64,000 nt of DNA from assembly GCF_000425565.1 (NCBI RefSeq), contig NZ_KE384397.1, positions 217,746 through 281,745 of the forward strand, written 5' to 3'. This document shows, piece after piece, positions 8,460 through 17,871 of the stretch. Every line of letters starts with the position of its first letter. Within the stretch, counting starts at the first letter, position 1. The notes under the pieces were generated by a model that made no database searches, had not been told where the DNA came from, and saw only the letters and a list, made by a program, of their open reading frames with translations. Both the position numbers and the translations under genes were made by a program. Source of the stretch: Tepidiphilus margaritifer DSM 15129 (GTDB lineage: Bacteria > Pseudomonadota > Gammaproteobacteria > Burkholderiales > Rhodocyclaceae).

Positions 8460-9011
8460 TCAGCGCCAGGGCGGAGGCGGGGGATAGGACGCCGGCGGAG
8501 GGGGTGGGGGGTAGGATGCCGGCGGCGTAGCGTAGGTCGCCGGGACGGGCACGGTGACCGTGCGCGCCGGTTCGACACTGAAACCCTGTACCTGGTTGCC
8601 TTTGGCGTACATGCACTGTTCGTAGGCGATGTCGTAGCGGCGCTGGGTGATCTCGCTCGTGCGATAGGCCGATTGCGTGCCGGCGGCGCTGCCGGCGAGC
8701 ACGCCCATGCCGGCCCCCACTGCTGCGCCTTCGCCCCGATTGTGCGGCGGACCGAGCAAGGCCCCCGCGGTGGCGCCCAAAGCGGCCCCGGCCGCGGCAC
8801 CTGCCACGGCCTGGTCGGTGGTTTGCTGGGGCGAGACGTAGCCGGCGCGTTCGGCGGCGTATTGCCGGCAGACGGCATCGTCTTGGGCGAAGACCTCGAA
8901 GGGCTTGCCCGGCGCTGGCATCACGCGGACGTTGGGTCCCGGCGGCGGGGCGGTTACACACCCGGACATCACGCCCATTGTGGCCAGTACGGCGAGCAGA
9001 CGGCGGTTCAT
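8460..9011 (-). CDS. Glycine-zipper outer-membrane-type lipoprotein
   Basis: The 183-residue protein has a lipoprotein signal peptide ending VMSGC (Cys about 18). A short soluble region follows, then a glycine-zipper segment (about 70-110) rich in GAAAGAALGATAG-type spacing, and a Pro-rich C-terminus made of PPASYPPPPP motifs. Glycine-zipper lipoproteins sit in the envelope and can oligomerise; the exact role is unknown. Its ATG overlaps the stop of the upstream gene as ATGA, so the two are probably translationally coupled. Confidence 0.8.
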   Translation of the reverse strand: MNRRLLAVLATMGVMSGCVTAPPPGPNVRVMPAPGKPFEVFAQDDAVCRQYAAERAGYVSPQQTTDQAVAGAAAGAALGATAGALLGPPHNRGEGAAVGAGMGVLAGSAAGTQSAYRTSEITQRRYDIAYEQCMYAKGNQVQGFSVEPARTVTVPVPATYATPPASYPPPPPPASYPPPPPWR

Positions 9012-9430
9012 TGCGGGGCTCCAGGGGGCGCGGCCGGCACGGGGCGCCAGCCGCTGGGGCAGCTCGTCACGTAGGGATAATAGGCATGCGCCGAATCACA
9101 GTAATACCAGTATTGCTGGGGTTGCGGGGGAGGTGCCGACTGCGGCTGCACGACGATGACTTCTGGCGGAAGGTAGGGGTCGGGGTAAGGATAGATCGGC
9201 GCAGGGTAGAAATACCAGATACCGCCGACGACCCACCACCAGCCGAAGCGGCCATCGTGGTGTCCATGCACCCAATGGCCTTGCCGCCAGATGATGATGT
9301 CGCGCTCGTGGAAATGATGGATGTCGCCGCGCCACGGGGGATGGGGTGGCGGCCGGTCGGCCCGGGCAGCCGGCAAGGCTGCCGCCAGGCAAGAGGTGAG
9401 CAATGCCGCCTTTAATACCTTGTGCCACAT
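9008..9430 (-). CDS. Exported His/Trp/Tyr/Pro-rich protein of unknown function
   Basis: The 140-residue protein has a signal peptide (KAALLTSCLAAALPAARA|D). The mature part begins with an aromatic, histidine-rich block containing RQGHWVHGHHDGRFGWWW, continues with Pro/Tyr-rich IYPYPDPY, and ends with two cysteines (CDS and SCPSGW) that could form a disulfide. Similar small exported proteins occur widely in proteobacteria without assigned function; the His clusters hint at metal binding but this is only inference. I chose the ATG at 9430 because GGAGG lies 8 nt upstream. It heads a two-gene unit with the glycine-zipper lipoprotein. Confidence 0.75.
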   Translation of the reverse strand: MWHKVLKAALLTSCLAAALPAARADRPPPHPPWRGDIHHFHERDIIIWRQGHWVHGHHDGRFGWWWVVGGIWYFYPAPIYPYPDPYLPPEVIVVQPQSAPPPQPQQYWYYCDSAHAYYPYVTSCPSGWRPVPAAPPGAPQ

Positions 9431-9621
9431 GGGAGAACCTCCGTTCCTGGTCACCTGCTTTGCGAGGGACCTTTTGCCGATCATTATGGGGAGGAACGCG
9501 AGGGAGTCCACCAACAATTGGTATCGTTACGTTTCCGATTCATTCTGGGCGCAATGTTTCGTTTTATCTGAATGGTCCGCTTGTTTGCTGGCGGCAGGGG
9601 AGGCGCTTGCCTTACCCGTGT

Positions 9622-10821
9622 TTACTCATGCCGCAGCGCCTCGATCGGGTCGAGCCGGGCGGCGCGGCGGGCCGGAAAGAATCCGAAGACGATGCCGATG
9701 GCACCGGAAAAGAGTGCAGCGATCAGCACGATGCCGTAATCCGGCGAGAAGGGGAATCCCAGTTTCTGCGCGGCCACGAGCGAGAAGACGAGGGCGAGCG
9801 TGATGCCGATGGCCCCGCCCAGCAGCGCGAGTACCACGGCTTCGACCAGGAATTGCAGCATGACGTCGGCGGCGCGTGCGCCGATCGCCAGGCGGATGCC
9901 GATCTCGCGCGTACGTTCGGTTACCGACACCAGCATGATGTTCATGATGCCGATGCCGCCTACCAGCAGACTGATGCCGGCCACCGCGCCGAGCAGCACC
10001 GTGAGCATGCGCGTGGTGCTGGTGAGCGTGCGCTCGATTTCCTTGGAGTCGATGAGGCGGAAGTTGTCCTCCATGTTGGCCGAGAGGTGCCGGCGTTCGC
10101 GCAGCACGAGGCGAATGTCCTCGAGCACGCGCTCGTTGTCCACGCCGTCGGCGAGCGAGAGCTGGATGGAATCCACGTCGGTGGTGCCGGAGATGCGCCG
10201 CTGGTAGGTGCGAAGCGGGATGAGCACGATGTCGTCCTGGTCGGTGCCCATGGCGCTCTGTCCCTTGGCATCGAGCAGGCCGATGATCTCGCAGGAGAAT
10301 TTGTCCACCCGCATGCGCTGGCCGATGGGGTCTTCGTTACCGAAGAGCTCACGCGCCACCGTCTGCCCGACGATGCAGGAGGCCACGCCGGCACGCAGTT
10401 CGCTCGGCGTGAACCCGCGCCCCTTGATGATTTCCCAGCGCCGCGCTTCGAGGTATCCCTCGCCCGCCCCGACCACAGTGGTACTCCAGCTCTGGTTGCC
10501 GGCCACTACCGTGAGGGTGCGCAGCGACACGGGCGTCGACCAGGCCACGCCGGGCACTTCGCGGGCGATCGCCAGCGCATCCTCTACCTTGAAGGGGACG
10601 ACGTTTTGCCCCGGGCCGAATCCGCGCGATGGGCGCAGGAAGACGATGTTGCTGCCCAGGGAGGAGATCTGGTCGGAGACCGCCTGGGTGGCGCCGCGCC
10701 CGAGCGTGACCATGGCGATCACCGCGCCCACGCCGATGACGATGCCGAGCACGGTGAGGAAGGAGCGCAGGGCGTTCCTGCCCAGCGACCGGATCGCTTC
10801 GCGCAGCGCATTGCCCAGCAT
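9622..10821 (-). CDS. MacB-type ABC transporter permease subunit
   Basis: The 399-residue protein shows the MacB/FtsX topology: one N-terminal helix (about 20-40), a large periplasmic domain (about 60-270), and three C-terminal helices (about 280-390) ending in RRAARLDPIEALRHE, a typical MacB-family terminus. The ATPase is a separate gene upstream whose TGA shares one base with this ATG (TGATG), so translation is coupled. With the adaptor and outer-membrane protein further upstream it would form a tripartite export machine across both membranes. The substrate (macrolide, peptide or other) is not shown by sequence. Confidence 0.9.
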   Translation of the reverse strand: MLGNALREAIRSLGRNALRSFLTVLGIVIGVGAVIAMVTLGRGATQAVSDQISSLGSNIVFLRPSRGFGPGQNVVPFKVEDALAIAREVPGVAWSTPVSLRTLTVVAGNQSWSTTVVGAGEGYLEARRWEIIKGRGFTPSELRAGVASCIVGQTVARELFGNEDPIGQRMRVDKFSCEIIGLLDAKGQSAMGTDQDDIVLIPLRTYQRRISGTTDVDSIQLSLADGVDNERVLEDIRLVLRERRHLSANMEDNFRLIDSKEIERTLTSTTRMLTVLLGAVAGISLLVGGIGIMNIMLVSVTERTREIGIRLAIGARAADVMLQFLVEAVVLALLGGAIGITLALVFSLVAAQKLGFPFSPDYGIVLIAALFSGAIGIVFGFFPARRAARLDPIEALRHE

Positions 10822-11540
10822 CAGGCTGCCTCCCCGGTATCCTCGATGCGCTCGATGTGCCCGTCGCGGAAGTGCACCACGCGCTGGGCGTAGGCGGCGA
10901 TATCCGGTTCGTGCGTCACCATGACGATGGTGAGATGCCGTTCGCGGTTGAAACGGGTGATGAGCGCCATGATCTCGTGGCTGCGGGCGGTGTCCAGATT
11001 GCCGGTGGGTTCGTCGGCGAGCAGGACCTTGGGCCGGGCGACGATGGCACGGGCAATCGCCACGCGCTGCTGCTGTCCGCCGGAGAGTTCACTCGGCACG
11101 TGATGCTCGCGGCCGGCAAGGCCGACCTGGGCGAGCGCCTCGCGCGCACGCAGGCGCCGTTCGTGGGCCGGTACGCCCTGATAGACGAGGGGCAGTTCGA
11201 CGTTTTCCTGGGCCGTGACGCGCGGCAGCAGGTGGAATCCCTGGAAGACGAAACCCAGGGTGTGGCGGCGCAGGAGCGCCCGGCCGTCGTTGTCGAGCTC
11301 GGTGACTTCGACGTCGCCGAGCCGGTAGCTGCCGCGGGTGGGGGTATCGAGGCATCCGAGGATGTTCATGGTGGTCGATTTGCCCGAGCCGCTGGGTCCC
11401 ATGAGGGCGACGAATTCGCCCGGCCAGACGTCGAGATCGATGCCGCCCAGCGCGACGACGCGCGCGTCGCCCTGGCCGTAGAGGCGCTCGACGCCGCGCA
11501 GCCGGATGAGCGGTAGACCCTGGCGCCGTGGTTCGGTCAT
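10821..11540 (-). CDS. MacB/LolD-type ABC transporter ATP-binding subunit
   Basis: The 239-residue ATPase has Walker A GPSGSGKS (about 49-56), a Q-loop (FVFQGF), signature LSGGQQQR, Walker B VLLADEP and the switch His in MVTHEPD. The closest class is the MacB/LolD group that drives mechanotransmission-type exporters. It overlaps the adaptor gene by 4 bp (ATGA) and the permease gene by 1 bp. Together they correspond to a MacB split into separate NBD and permease chains. Confidence 0.92.
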   Translation of the reverse strand: MTEPRRQGLPLIRLRGVERLYGQGDARVVALGGIDLDVWPGEFVALMGPSGSGKSTTMNILGCLDTPTRGSYRLGDVEVTELDNDGRALLRRHTLGFVFQGFHLLPRVTAQENVELPLVYQGVPAHERRLRAREALAQVGLAGREHHVPSELSGGQQQRVAIARAIVARPKVLLADEPTGNLDTARSHEIMALITRFNRERHLTIVMVTHEPDIAAYAQRVVHFRDGHIERIEDTGEAA

Positions 11541-12847
11541 GACTTCGAACGCTCCACGGCGGTGATGACCGATGTGCCCGGCTCGAGCTTGCCGGAGCGT
11601 ACTTCCAGGACTTGGGTGCGCCGTCCGTCCGAAGGGCCCAGCCGGATGCGCACCGGCGCGGGGGTTCCGTCCTCGCCGAGCACCCAGATCGTGGTCTCTT
11701 CGCGCGTTTTCTTCTCGGGCGGTGGCGGAGGCGCGGACGGAAAGGGGGGACGGAAGAGGGCGCCCAGCCCGCCACCGCCGCCTGCGGCGACTTTGGGCGG
11801 TTCGGGGGGACGATAGCGCAGCGCGGCGTTGGCGATCGTCAGGACGTCTTCGAGGTGCTGGCTGAGGATCTCGGCGGTGGCGGTCATGCCGGGGCGCAGC
11901 TTGAGCTCGGGGTTGGCCACCGTGATTTCGGTCTTGTAGGTGACCACGCCATTGACGAGCTCCGAGCCGTAGCGCACGAGTTTCACACGGCCGCTGAAAG
12001 GTTGGTCGGGATAGGCGTCTACGGTGAAGCTCACGCTCTGCCCCTCGCGCACCTTGCCCACGTCGGCTTCATCGACGTCGGCGAGCAGTTTCATCTGGGT
12101 GAGGTCTTCGGCCAGGGTGAAGAGCACGGGCGTTTGCAGCGAGGCGGCGATCGTCTGCCCGGGGTCGATGCTGCGCTTGAGCACCACCCCGCCGATGGGG
12201 CTGCGGATGACGGATTTGTCGAGATCGGTGAGGATGGAGGTGAGCTGCGCCTCGTAGGACTTGATCTCGGCTTGAGCTTGCCGTAGTGCCGCTTCGGCGC
12301 GGGTGACGTCGGCTTGGGCCGTGTCGAGATCCTGCGGGGCCACGGCTTGGCCGGCGCTGAGTTTACCGGCGTGCTGCAGCCGCTGCAGCTTGGCCCGGGC
12401 TTCCATCAGGGTGGCCTGCAGTTGCGGCAGCTTGGCGCGCGCCAGGGCGAGATTGGCTTCGGCCTGCACGCGCTGCGCCTCGAGCTTGCGCGTGTCGAGC
12501 CGGGCAAGCACTTGCCCGACCTTGACCGGATCGTTGAAATCGACGTAGACCTCGCGGATCGTGCCGGAGATCTCGGCGCCGACGTCGACCTGGTTGGTCG
12601 GGCTGAGATTGCCGGTGGCGGTGACGGTGATCGACAGGTCCCCGCGCTGGGCGGTGTCGGTGAGGTAGCGTACGCTGGCCGGTTCCCCGCCGCGCTTGCC
12701 GACGAACCACAGGCCGGCGGCCAGGAGCAGGACGAGGAGCCCGCTGGTGAGGAGGATCCGGCGTCGACGGCGCAGGCGCGCGAGCTCGGCGCGCAGCTGC
12801 GAGGTGTCGAGCACGGCGTCGGAGGAAGTCGGGGTGGTTTCGTTCAT
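11537..12847 (-). CDS. MacA-like periplasmic adaptor (HlyD/RND-MFP family)
   Basis: The 436-residue protein has a short cytoplasmic N-terminus, one membrane anchor (about 31-50), a lipoyl/barrel-sandwich domain whose halves flank a long coiled-coil hairpin (about 110-220, QRVQAEANLALARAKL and EAALRQAQAEIKSYEAQL), then beta-barrel and membrane-proximal domains. A Gly- and Pro-rich insert (GGGGGLGALFRPPFPSAPPPPP) interrupts the last domain and is unusual. Adaptors of this family connect an inner-membrane ABC pump to an outer-membrane channel. It overlaps the genes on both sides by 4 bp. Confidence 0.9.
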   Translation of the reverse strand: MNETTPTSSDAVLDTSQLRAELARLRRRRRILLTSGLLVLLLAAGLWFVGKRGGEPASVRYLTDTAQRGDLSITVTATGNLSPTNQVDVGAEISGTIREVYVDFNDPVKVGQVLARLDTRKLEAQRVQAEANLALARAKLPQLQATLMEARAKLQRLQHAGKLSAGQAVAPQDLDTAQADVTRAEAALRQAQAEIKSYEAQLTSILTDLDKSVIRSPIGGVVLKRSIDPGQTIAASLQTPVLFTLAEDLTQMKLLADVDEADVGKVREGQSVSFTVDAYPDQPFSGRVKLVRYGSELVNGVVTYKTEITVANPELKLRPGMTATAEILSQHLEDVLTIANAALRYRPPEPPKVAAGGGGGLGALFRPPFPSAPPPPPEKKTREETTIWVLGEDGTPAPVRIRLGPSDGRRTQVLEVRSGKLEPGTSVITAVERSKS

Positions 12848-14322
12848 CGGGCATTTTCCTGCAGAGGCATTTCACCCGGCCAGCCGCCGCCGAGCGCCTT
12901 GTAGAGACGGACGCGGTCGCCGGCATTTTGTCCTTGCTGCGCGACGAACGCGTCGGTGGCCGAGAGCCAGGTGCGCTGCGTGTCGATGAGGACGGTATAG
13001 TCGGTCAGGCCGGAGCGGTATTGCGCGAGCGCCAGCTCCACGCTCGCGCGGGCGCTGTCGGCGGCCTGACGCAGGTCGTCCAGCCGCTGGTCGTCTTCTT
13101 GGAGCGTGAGGAGGGCGTTCTCCACCTCACCCAAGGCGGTGAGCACGCTCTTGCGGTAGGCGGCGAAACTTTGCATGAGCTGCGCTTCGCTCGCCTCCAG
13201 CTGTGCCGACAGTTTGCCGCCATCGAAGAGGGTGGCGAACGGCGCGAACGCGAGGCTCCAGGTACGGGCGCTTGCCTGCCACAGATCGCCGGCGGTGAGC
13301 GCGGTGAGGCCAAGGCTGCCGCTCAGGGGAAAGCTCGGGTAGCGGGCAGCGTCGGCCACGTCGCGCTGTGCGGCGGCGGCGGCGAGCTGCGCCTCGCTGC
13401 GGCGCACGTCGGGGCGGCGGCGCAGCACGTCGGCGGGAATGCCGGCGGCAGGTAGCGGCGGCAGGTGCGTCACCCAGGGGGCGAGGTAGGCGAGTTCCGG
13501 CGGCTCGGCTCCGGTGGCGGCGAGCGGTGGTCCTGGCGGCTGGTCGCGCGTGAGCCGCTCATGCCAGTACCCCGGGGCTTCTCCGGCGAGCAGCGCGAGC
13601 GCATTCAGCGCACTTTCCCGGCTCTGGGCGAGCGCTGCCCGTTGCGCCCGAGTCTGCGCGAGCAGCGTCTGCGCTTGGCGTACGTCCAGCTCGCTCACCA
13701 GACCCGCAGTGGCCTTGGCTTGGGCGAGTGCCAGGCTGCGCTCGAGCACCACGAGCTGCGCCTCGAGCAAGGTGAGGCGCGCCTGTGCCGTGCGCGCATC
13801 GAACCAGGATTGTGCCGCCTCCGCCGTGGCGCTCACCAGCACGTCGGCCAAGTCATAGGCGGCTGCCGTTTGCTGGGATTCGGCCGCACGCAAGGCTGCC
13901 TGCCGTCCGCCGAAGACGTCGAGCTCCCATTGCGCGTCGAACCCGACCTGGAACTGGTTTTGCGTGAGACCAAAACCGGTCTCGGCACTGGTGCGATTGC
14001 GCGTGGCGCTGGCACTGCCGGTGACGGTGGGGCCGAGATCGGCGGCGGCCGCGCGCCGCTGGGCCCGCGCCTGGGCCAGCCGCGCCAGCGCCGCCTCCAG
14101 GTCGAGGTTGTCGCGGCGCACCTTGGCGACGATCTCCCCGAGCACGGGGTCGGCAAAGCCGTCCCACCAGCGCGTCAGGTCGGCCGCCGGCGCCGGCATG
14201 CCGTTGCGGAACGCCGGAGGCGCCGGCGGGGCCTGCGGCGGCACGGTGACGCTGGCACAGGCCGCGCACGAGCCCGCGATCAGCAAGGCGGCAAGGGTGC
14301 GGAAAGGAGTACGAAACGCCAT
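12844..14322 (-). CDS. NodT-type outer-membrane efflux lipoprotein (TolC superfamily)
   Basis: The 492-residue protein begins with a lipoprotein-like signal (LLIAGSC or the CAAC just after it as acylation site). Two homologous OEP repeats follow, with long helices of the type ALARLAQARAQRRAAAADLGP and VELALAQYRSGLTDYTVLID. It would supply the channel of the tripartite exporter encoded by the next three genes. The start at 14322 is supported by the signal peptide; the frame is open far upstream but that part is antisense to the FAH-family gene. It is the first gene of the four-gene minus-strand operon. Confidence 0.9.
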   Translation of the reverse strand: MAFRTPFRTLAALLIAGSCAACASVTVPPQAPPAPPAFRNGMPAPAADLTRWWDGFADPVLGEIVAKVRRDNLDLEAALARLAQARAQRRAAAADLGPTVTGSASATRNRTSAETGFGLTQNQFQVGFDAQWELDVFGGRQAALRAAESQQTAAAYDLADVLVSATAEAAQSWFDARTAQARLTLLEAQLVVLERSLALAQAKATAGLVSELDVRQAQTLLAQTRAQRAALAQSRESALNALALLAGEAPGYWHERLTRDQPPGPPLAATGAEPPELAYLAPWVTHLPPLPAAGIPADVLRRRPDVRRSEAQLAAAAAQRDVADAARYPSFPLSGSLGLTALTAGDLWQASARTWSLAFAPFATLFDGGKLSAQLEASEAQLMQSFAAYRKSVLTALGEVENALLTLQEDDQRLDDLRQAADSARASVELALAQYRSGLTDYTVLIDTQRTWLSATDAFVAQQGQNAGDRVRLYKALGGGWPGEMPLQENAR

Positions 14323-14457
14323 CGTCGGCCGGGACTCCGGTTTTCTGGACAAGGGAACGGCCCGGAGCGCGATTGTACGCGCTGCGTGGCGCCCCAGGCA
14401 GGGCGTGATACGATTCGTTGAGCGCTGCAGCGCGAAGTTCCCTGCAAGGAGGCAGCA

Positions 14458-15315
14458 ATGAAATTCATCCGTTTCGGTGCGCCGGGCAAGGAACGCCCCG
14501 GCTTGGTCGACCCCGCGGGCGGTCTGCGCGACCTCTCGGCCCATGTGCGCGACATCGACGGGACGCTCCTTGCCGACGAGGCGGCGCTCGCGGCCTTGCG
14601 TGCGCTCGATCCGTTCTCGTTGCCGCCGGTAGCGTCCGACGTTCGTCTCGGGCCGCCGGTAGCCGGTGTTGGCAATTTCTATGCCATCGGGCTCAATTTC
14701 CGCGACCACGCGCAGGAGGCGAATCTGCCCATCCCGAGCGAACCGGTCGTCTTCATGAAAGCCACGAGCTGTATCTGCGGTCCGAACGATCCGCTCCTGT
14801 GCCCACCCCGGGCGCAGAAACTCGACTGGGAGGCGGAACTGGGGGTGGTCATCGGTCGGCGGGCCAAGCGCGTCTCGCCGGGCGAGGCGCGGGCCTGCAT
14901 CGCCGGCTATTGCACCGTCCTCGACGGCTCGGAGCGCGATTTTCAGATGAACCGCGGGGGGCTGTGGATCAAGGGTAAGAGCTACGAGTCCTTCGGTCCG
15001 CTGGGCCCCTGGCTCGTCACCGCCGACGAAGTGCCCGATCCCCAATCCCTCGCCATCCGCCTCGAGGTGAACGGCGAGCGCATGCAGGACGGCACCACCG
15101 CCGAGATGATCTTCGACGTGCTCACCCTCGTGAGCCACCTGTCCGAATTCATGACGCTTTTGCCGGGGGATGTGATCGCCACCGGCACGCCCGCCGGGGT
15201 CGGACTGGGTCAGAATCCGCCGCGTTTCCTGCGTCCCGGAGATGAAGTGACGCTGGAAGTCGGTGGCTTGGGGCGGCAGTGCCACCGCGTGGTGGCCGAT
15301 CGCGCGGAGGGATGA
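14458..15315 (+). CDS. Fumarylacetoacetate hydrolase (FAH) family protein
   Basis: The 285-residue protein has the FAH C-terminal catalytic fold with metal ligands in DWEAELGVVIG and the ERD/LDGSERD region (about 123-165), plus a GDVIATGTPAGVG segment. Family members hydrolyse or decarboxylate acylpyruvates and related keto-acids, or hydrate 2-oxo-dienoates; the specific substrate cannot be read here. AAGGAGG lies just upstream of the ATG at 14458. Its stop overlaps the start of the ABC-importer binding protein (ATGA), though the functional link is unclear. Confidence 0.88.
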   Translation: MKFIRFGAPGKERPGLVDPAGGLRDLSAHVRDIDGTLLADEAALAALRALDPFSLPPVASDVRLGPPVAGVGNFYAIGLNFRDHAQEANLPIPSEPVVFMKATSCICGPNDPLLCPPRAQKLDWEAELGVVIGRRAKRVSPGEARACIAGYCTVLDGSERDFQMNRGGLWIKGKSYESFGPLGPWLVTADEVPDPQSLAIRLEVNGERMQDGTTAEMIFDVLTLVSHLSEFMTLLPGDVIATGTPAGVGLGQNPPRFLRPGDEVTLEVGGLGRQCHRVVADRAEG

Positions 15316-16118
15316 AGACCCTGCGTGGATGGCACCGCCAGCTGTTCGTCATGGTGGCCTTTCTTGCCTGCGTGGCCCAGGCGCAGGAAGGGCCGCGGCG
15401 CATCGTCTCGGTGAATCTGTGCGCCGACCAGCTGCTGCTGCGGCTCGCCCCCGAGCGCGTCATCGCCATCACGACGCTGTCGCGCCGCGGCGACCTGGCG
15501 CCAGACCCCTCGCTGGGGGCCGACAAACCGGCGATCCGCGGTTCGGCCGAAGAGATCCTCGCACTGCAACCGGATCTGGTCGTCTTCGGACCGTTCTCGG
15601 CCGCGGCCACGCGCTCGCTCCTCGAACGGCTGGGCCTTCCCGTCCATACGCTACCTTACGTCGAATCGCTGGATGCGCTGCGGGAGGCGATCCGTACCCT
15701 CGGCCAGTTGGTGCACGAGCCGGAACGCGCCGCGGCCCTGGAAACACGGCTCGATGCGCTCGCACACCCCTTTGGCGCGGAGGGCGAGACGCCGGTCATC
15801 CTCTATTATCTCCAGGGCGGCTACAGCGCCGGGCGAGGCACCTGGGTGGGTGAGCTCATCGAACGCAGCGGCGGCATCAATGCGGCCGCCCGGGCGGGGC
15901 TCACCGGTTATGGCGATCTGCCGCTCGAGCGGGCATTGGCCGCCCGCCCGACGCGCTGGTGGCGTACCGCCTATCAAAACGACACCCCGACCTTGGGCGA
16001 GCGCCTGCTGGCGCACCCGGCCCTGCGGCGGCAGGCCGGCGAACCGCGCTGGCTGCCGAGCTGGGCGATCACCTGCGCCGGACCCTGGTCGTTCAAAGCG
16101 CTGGAGCGACTGCGATGA
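15312..16118 (+). CDS. BtuF-like periplasmic binding protein of an ABC importer
   Basis: The 268-residue protein has a signal peptide (FVMVAFLACVAQA|QEG) and a helical-backbone-type binding fold with the opening RRIVSVNLCADQLLLRLAPERVIAITTLS, typical of cobalamin and siderophore binding proteins of proteobacteria. It would capture ligand in the periplasm for the downstream permease and ATPase. The ligand (vitamin B12, haem or ferric siderophore) is not resolved; no TonB receptor, cob gene or riboswitch is visible nearby. ATGA overlaps join it to the genes on both sides. Confidence 0.82.
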   Translation: MKTLRGWHRQLFVMVAFLACVAQAQEGPRRIVSVNLCADQLLLRLAPERVIAITTLSRRGDLAPDPSLGADKPAIRGSAEEILALQPDLVVFGPFSAAATRSLLERLGLPVHTLPYVESLDALREAIRTLGQLVHEPERAAALETRLDALAHPFGAEGETPVILYYLQGGYSAGRGTWVGELIERSGGINAAARAGLTGYGDLPLERALAARPTRWWRTAYQNDTPTLGERLLAHPALRRQAGEPRWLPSWAITCAGPWSFKALERLR

Positions 16119-17098
16119 GGGAAGTGCTACTCGCACCGACGCTGATCCTGTTGGTGGGCTTGCTCGTGCTCGCTTCGCTCACGCTGGGCTATCTGGAGCT
16201 CTCGCCGCTTGCCTGGTGGCGGGGCGTCTGGGCGGGGGATCCTCTCCTGCGCCTGGTCCTGGTGGAGATCAGGCTGCCGCGCACCCTACTCGCGCTCGCC
16301 GTCGGGGCGGCGCTGGGGGTAGCCGGAGCGGCCTTGCAGAGCCTGCTGCGCAACCCCCTCGCCGAACCGGCGCTGGTCGGGGCCACCGGCGGGGCCTCGT
16401 TGGGCGCGGTGATGGCGCTCTACTGGGGGTGGGCCAGTGCCTGGTCGCTGGCGTTGCCGCTGGCGGGTTTCGCCGGGGCGGCCCTCGTCACGGCGCTGGT
16501 CTTGCTGCTCGCCCTGCGCGGCACGTCCACCGTGGGCCTCATCCTCGCCGGCGTGGCTGCCTCCAGCCTGAGTACGGCGCTCGTCTCGCTCATTCTCAAC
16601 GCGTCGCCCAACCCGCACGCGACGATGGAGATCGTGCACTGGCTGCTGGGGTCGGTCGCCGATCGCAGCCTGCAGGACGTGGCGCTGGTACTGCCGCCGA
16701 TCGCGCTGGGGCTGGCGTTGCTGCTGCGCCAGGGCACGGCGCTGCGCCGCCTGGTGCTCGACGAAGAGGCCGCCGCGAGCCTGGGCGTATCGCTGCCGCG
16801 GCTGCGCCTTGCCGTGCTCGTGGGCGCGGCGCTGGCGGTAGGGGCGGCCACGGCCATTGCCGGCTCCATCGGTTTCGTCGGCCTGGTGGCGCCGCACCTC
16901 GTGCGTCCGCTCGTGCGCCACGATCCGGCACGCACGCTGTGGGCGGCGATGGGGGCGGGCGCGGCGTTGCTGCTCGCCGCCGATCTGGCAGTGCGCCTGC
17001 TCAATCCCCACGGCGCGGAGCTCAAGCTGGGCGTGCTCACGGCCCTCGTCGGGGCGCCCTTCTTCCTGTGGCGGGTACTCGCGGTGCGCGCGCCATGA
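16115..17098 (+). CDS. BtuC/FecCD-family ABC importer permease
   Basis: The 327-residue membrane protein has about ten hydrophobic helices and the family motifs RLPRTLLALAVGAALGVAGAALQ and GSIGFVGLVAPHLVR, followed by NPHGAELKLGVLTALVGAPFF near the end. These define the type II importer permeases for cobalamin, haem and siderophores. It overlaps the binding-protein gene by 4 bp and the ATPase gene by 4 bp. Confidence 0.92.
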   Translation: MREVLLAPTLILLVGLLVLASLTLGYLELSPLAWWRGVWAGDPLLRLVLVEIRLPRTLLALAVGAALGVAGAALQSLLRNPLAEPALVGATGGASLGAVMALYWGWASAWSLALPLAGFAGAALVTALVLLLALRGTSTVGLILAGVAASSLSTALVSLILNASPNPHATMEIVHWLLGSVADRSLQDVALVLPPIALGLALLLRQGTALRRLVLDEEAAASLGVSLPRLRLAVLVGAALAVGAATAIAGSIGFVGLVAPHLVRPLVRHDPARTLWAAMGAGAALLLAADLAVRLLNPHGAELKLGVLTALVGAPFFLWRVLAVRAP

Positions 17099-17871
17099 GC
17101 CTGGCCCTGGAATTCTCCGGCGTCGGCTTGCGACTGGGCGGACGGGCCGTGCTCCGCGGCATCGACTGGCGGGGCGAGGCAGGCCGCCTCGTCGGCCTGG
17201 TGGGTCCCAACGGGGCGGGCAAATCGATGTGGCTGCGGGTAGCCGCCGGTGTGCTCTCGCCACAGCAGGGGGAGGTGCGTTGGTGGGACGAGCCGCTCGC
17301 GCGCGTTCCGCGCACGCGTTGGCCCTCGCTGATCGCCTATTGCCCGCAGCGCTTTTCCCTCCATCTGCCGCTGCGCGCCCTCGATTGCGTCGCTCTGGGT
17401 TTGCCCGCCGGCCGGATTCGTACGCCGCTCGAGCGGGAGCGCTGCCTGGCGGCGCTCGAAAAAGTCGATGCCGCGGATCTGGCCGAGCGCCCCGTCACCG
17501 AACTCTCGGGAGGGCAGCAGCAACGCGTGGCGCTCGCCCGGGCATTCGCCCAGGAGGCGACGATGCTGCTCGCCGACGAGCCGCTCGCCGCGCTCGATCC
17601 GCGCCACGCGCTGGAGACGCTGGCGTTGCTGCGACGCGAGGCGCACGAGGCCGGACGGCTGGTGGTCGTCGCCCTGCATGAACTCACGCTCGCGGCGCGT
17701 TTTTGCGACGAAGTGCTGCTGCTGCACGAGGGGCGCTGCCTCGCGGCGGGCGCCCCTTTGGACGTGCTCGACGAGGCGCGGCTGCGGGAGGTCTATGGCC
17801 TGCGGGCACGGCGCCTGGAAGTGGAGGGCGAGACGGTGCTGCTTCCTTGGGCGCCGGCCGATCATCCCTAG
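17095..17871 (+). CDS. BtuD/FecE-like ABC importer ATPase
   Basis: The 258-residue ATPase has Walker A GPNGAGKS (about 39-46, followed by Met instead of the usual Thr or Ser), signature LSGGQQQR, Walker [13 protein letters not shown] and switch His in ALHELTL. It completes the importer with the two preceding genes. Its stop overlaps the stop of the convergent htpX gene in a shared CTAG. Confidence 0.9.
   Translation: MSLALEFSGVGLRLGGRAVLRGIDWRGEAGRLVGLVGPNGAGKSMWLRVAAGVLSPQQGEVRWWDEPLARVPRTRWPSLIAYCPQRFSLHLPLRALDCVALGLPAGRIRTPLERERCLAALEKVDAADLAERPVTELSGGQQQRVALARAFAQEATMLLADEPLAALDPRHALETLALLRREAHEAGRLVVVALHELTLAARFCDEVLLLHEGRCLAAGAPLDVLDEARLREVYGLRARRLEVEGETVLLPWAPADHP

Noticed and set aside
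15312-17871. Naming the ABC importer strictly as vitamin B12 BtuFCD
   Set aside because: No cobalamin riboswitch, BtuB or cob gene is present and the family also imports haem and siderophores, so symbols were left empty.
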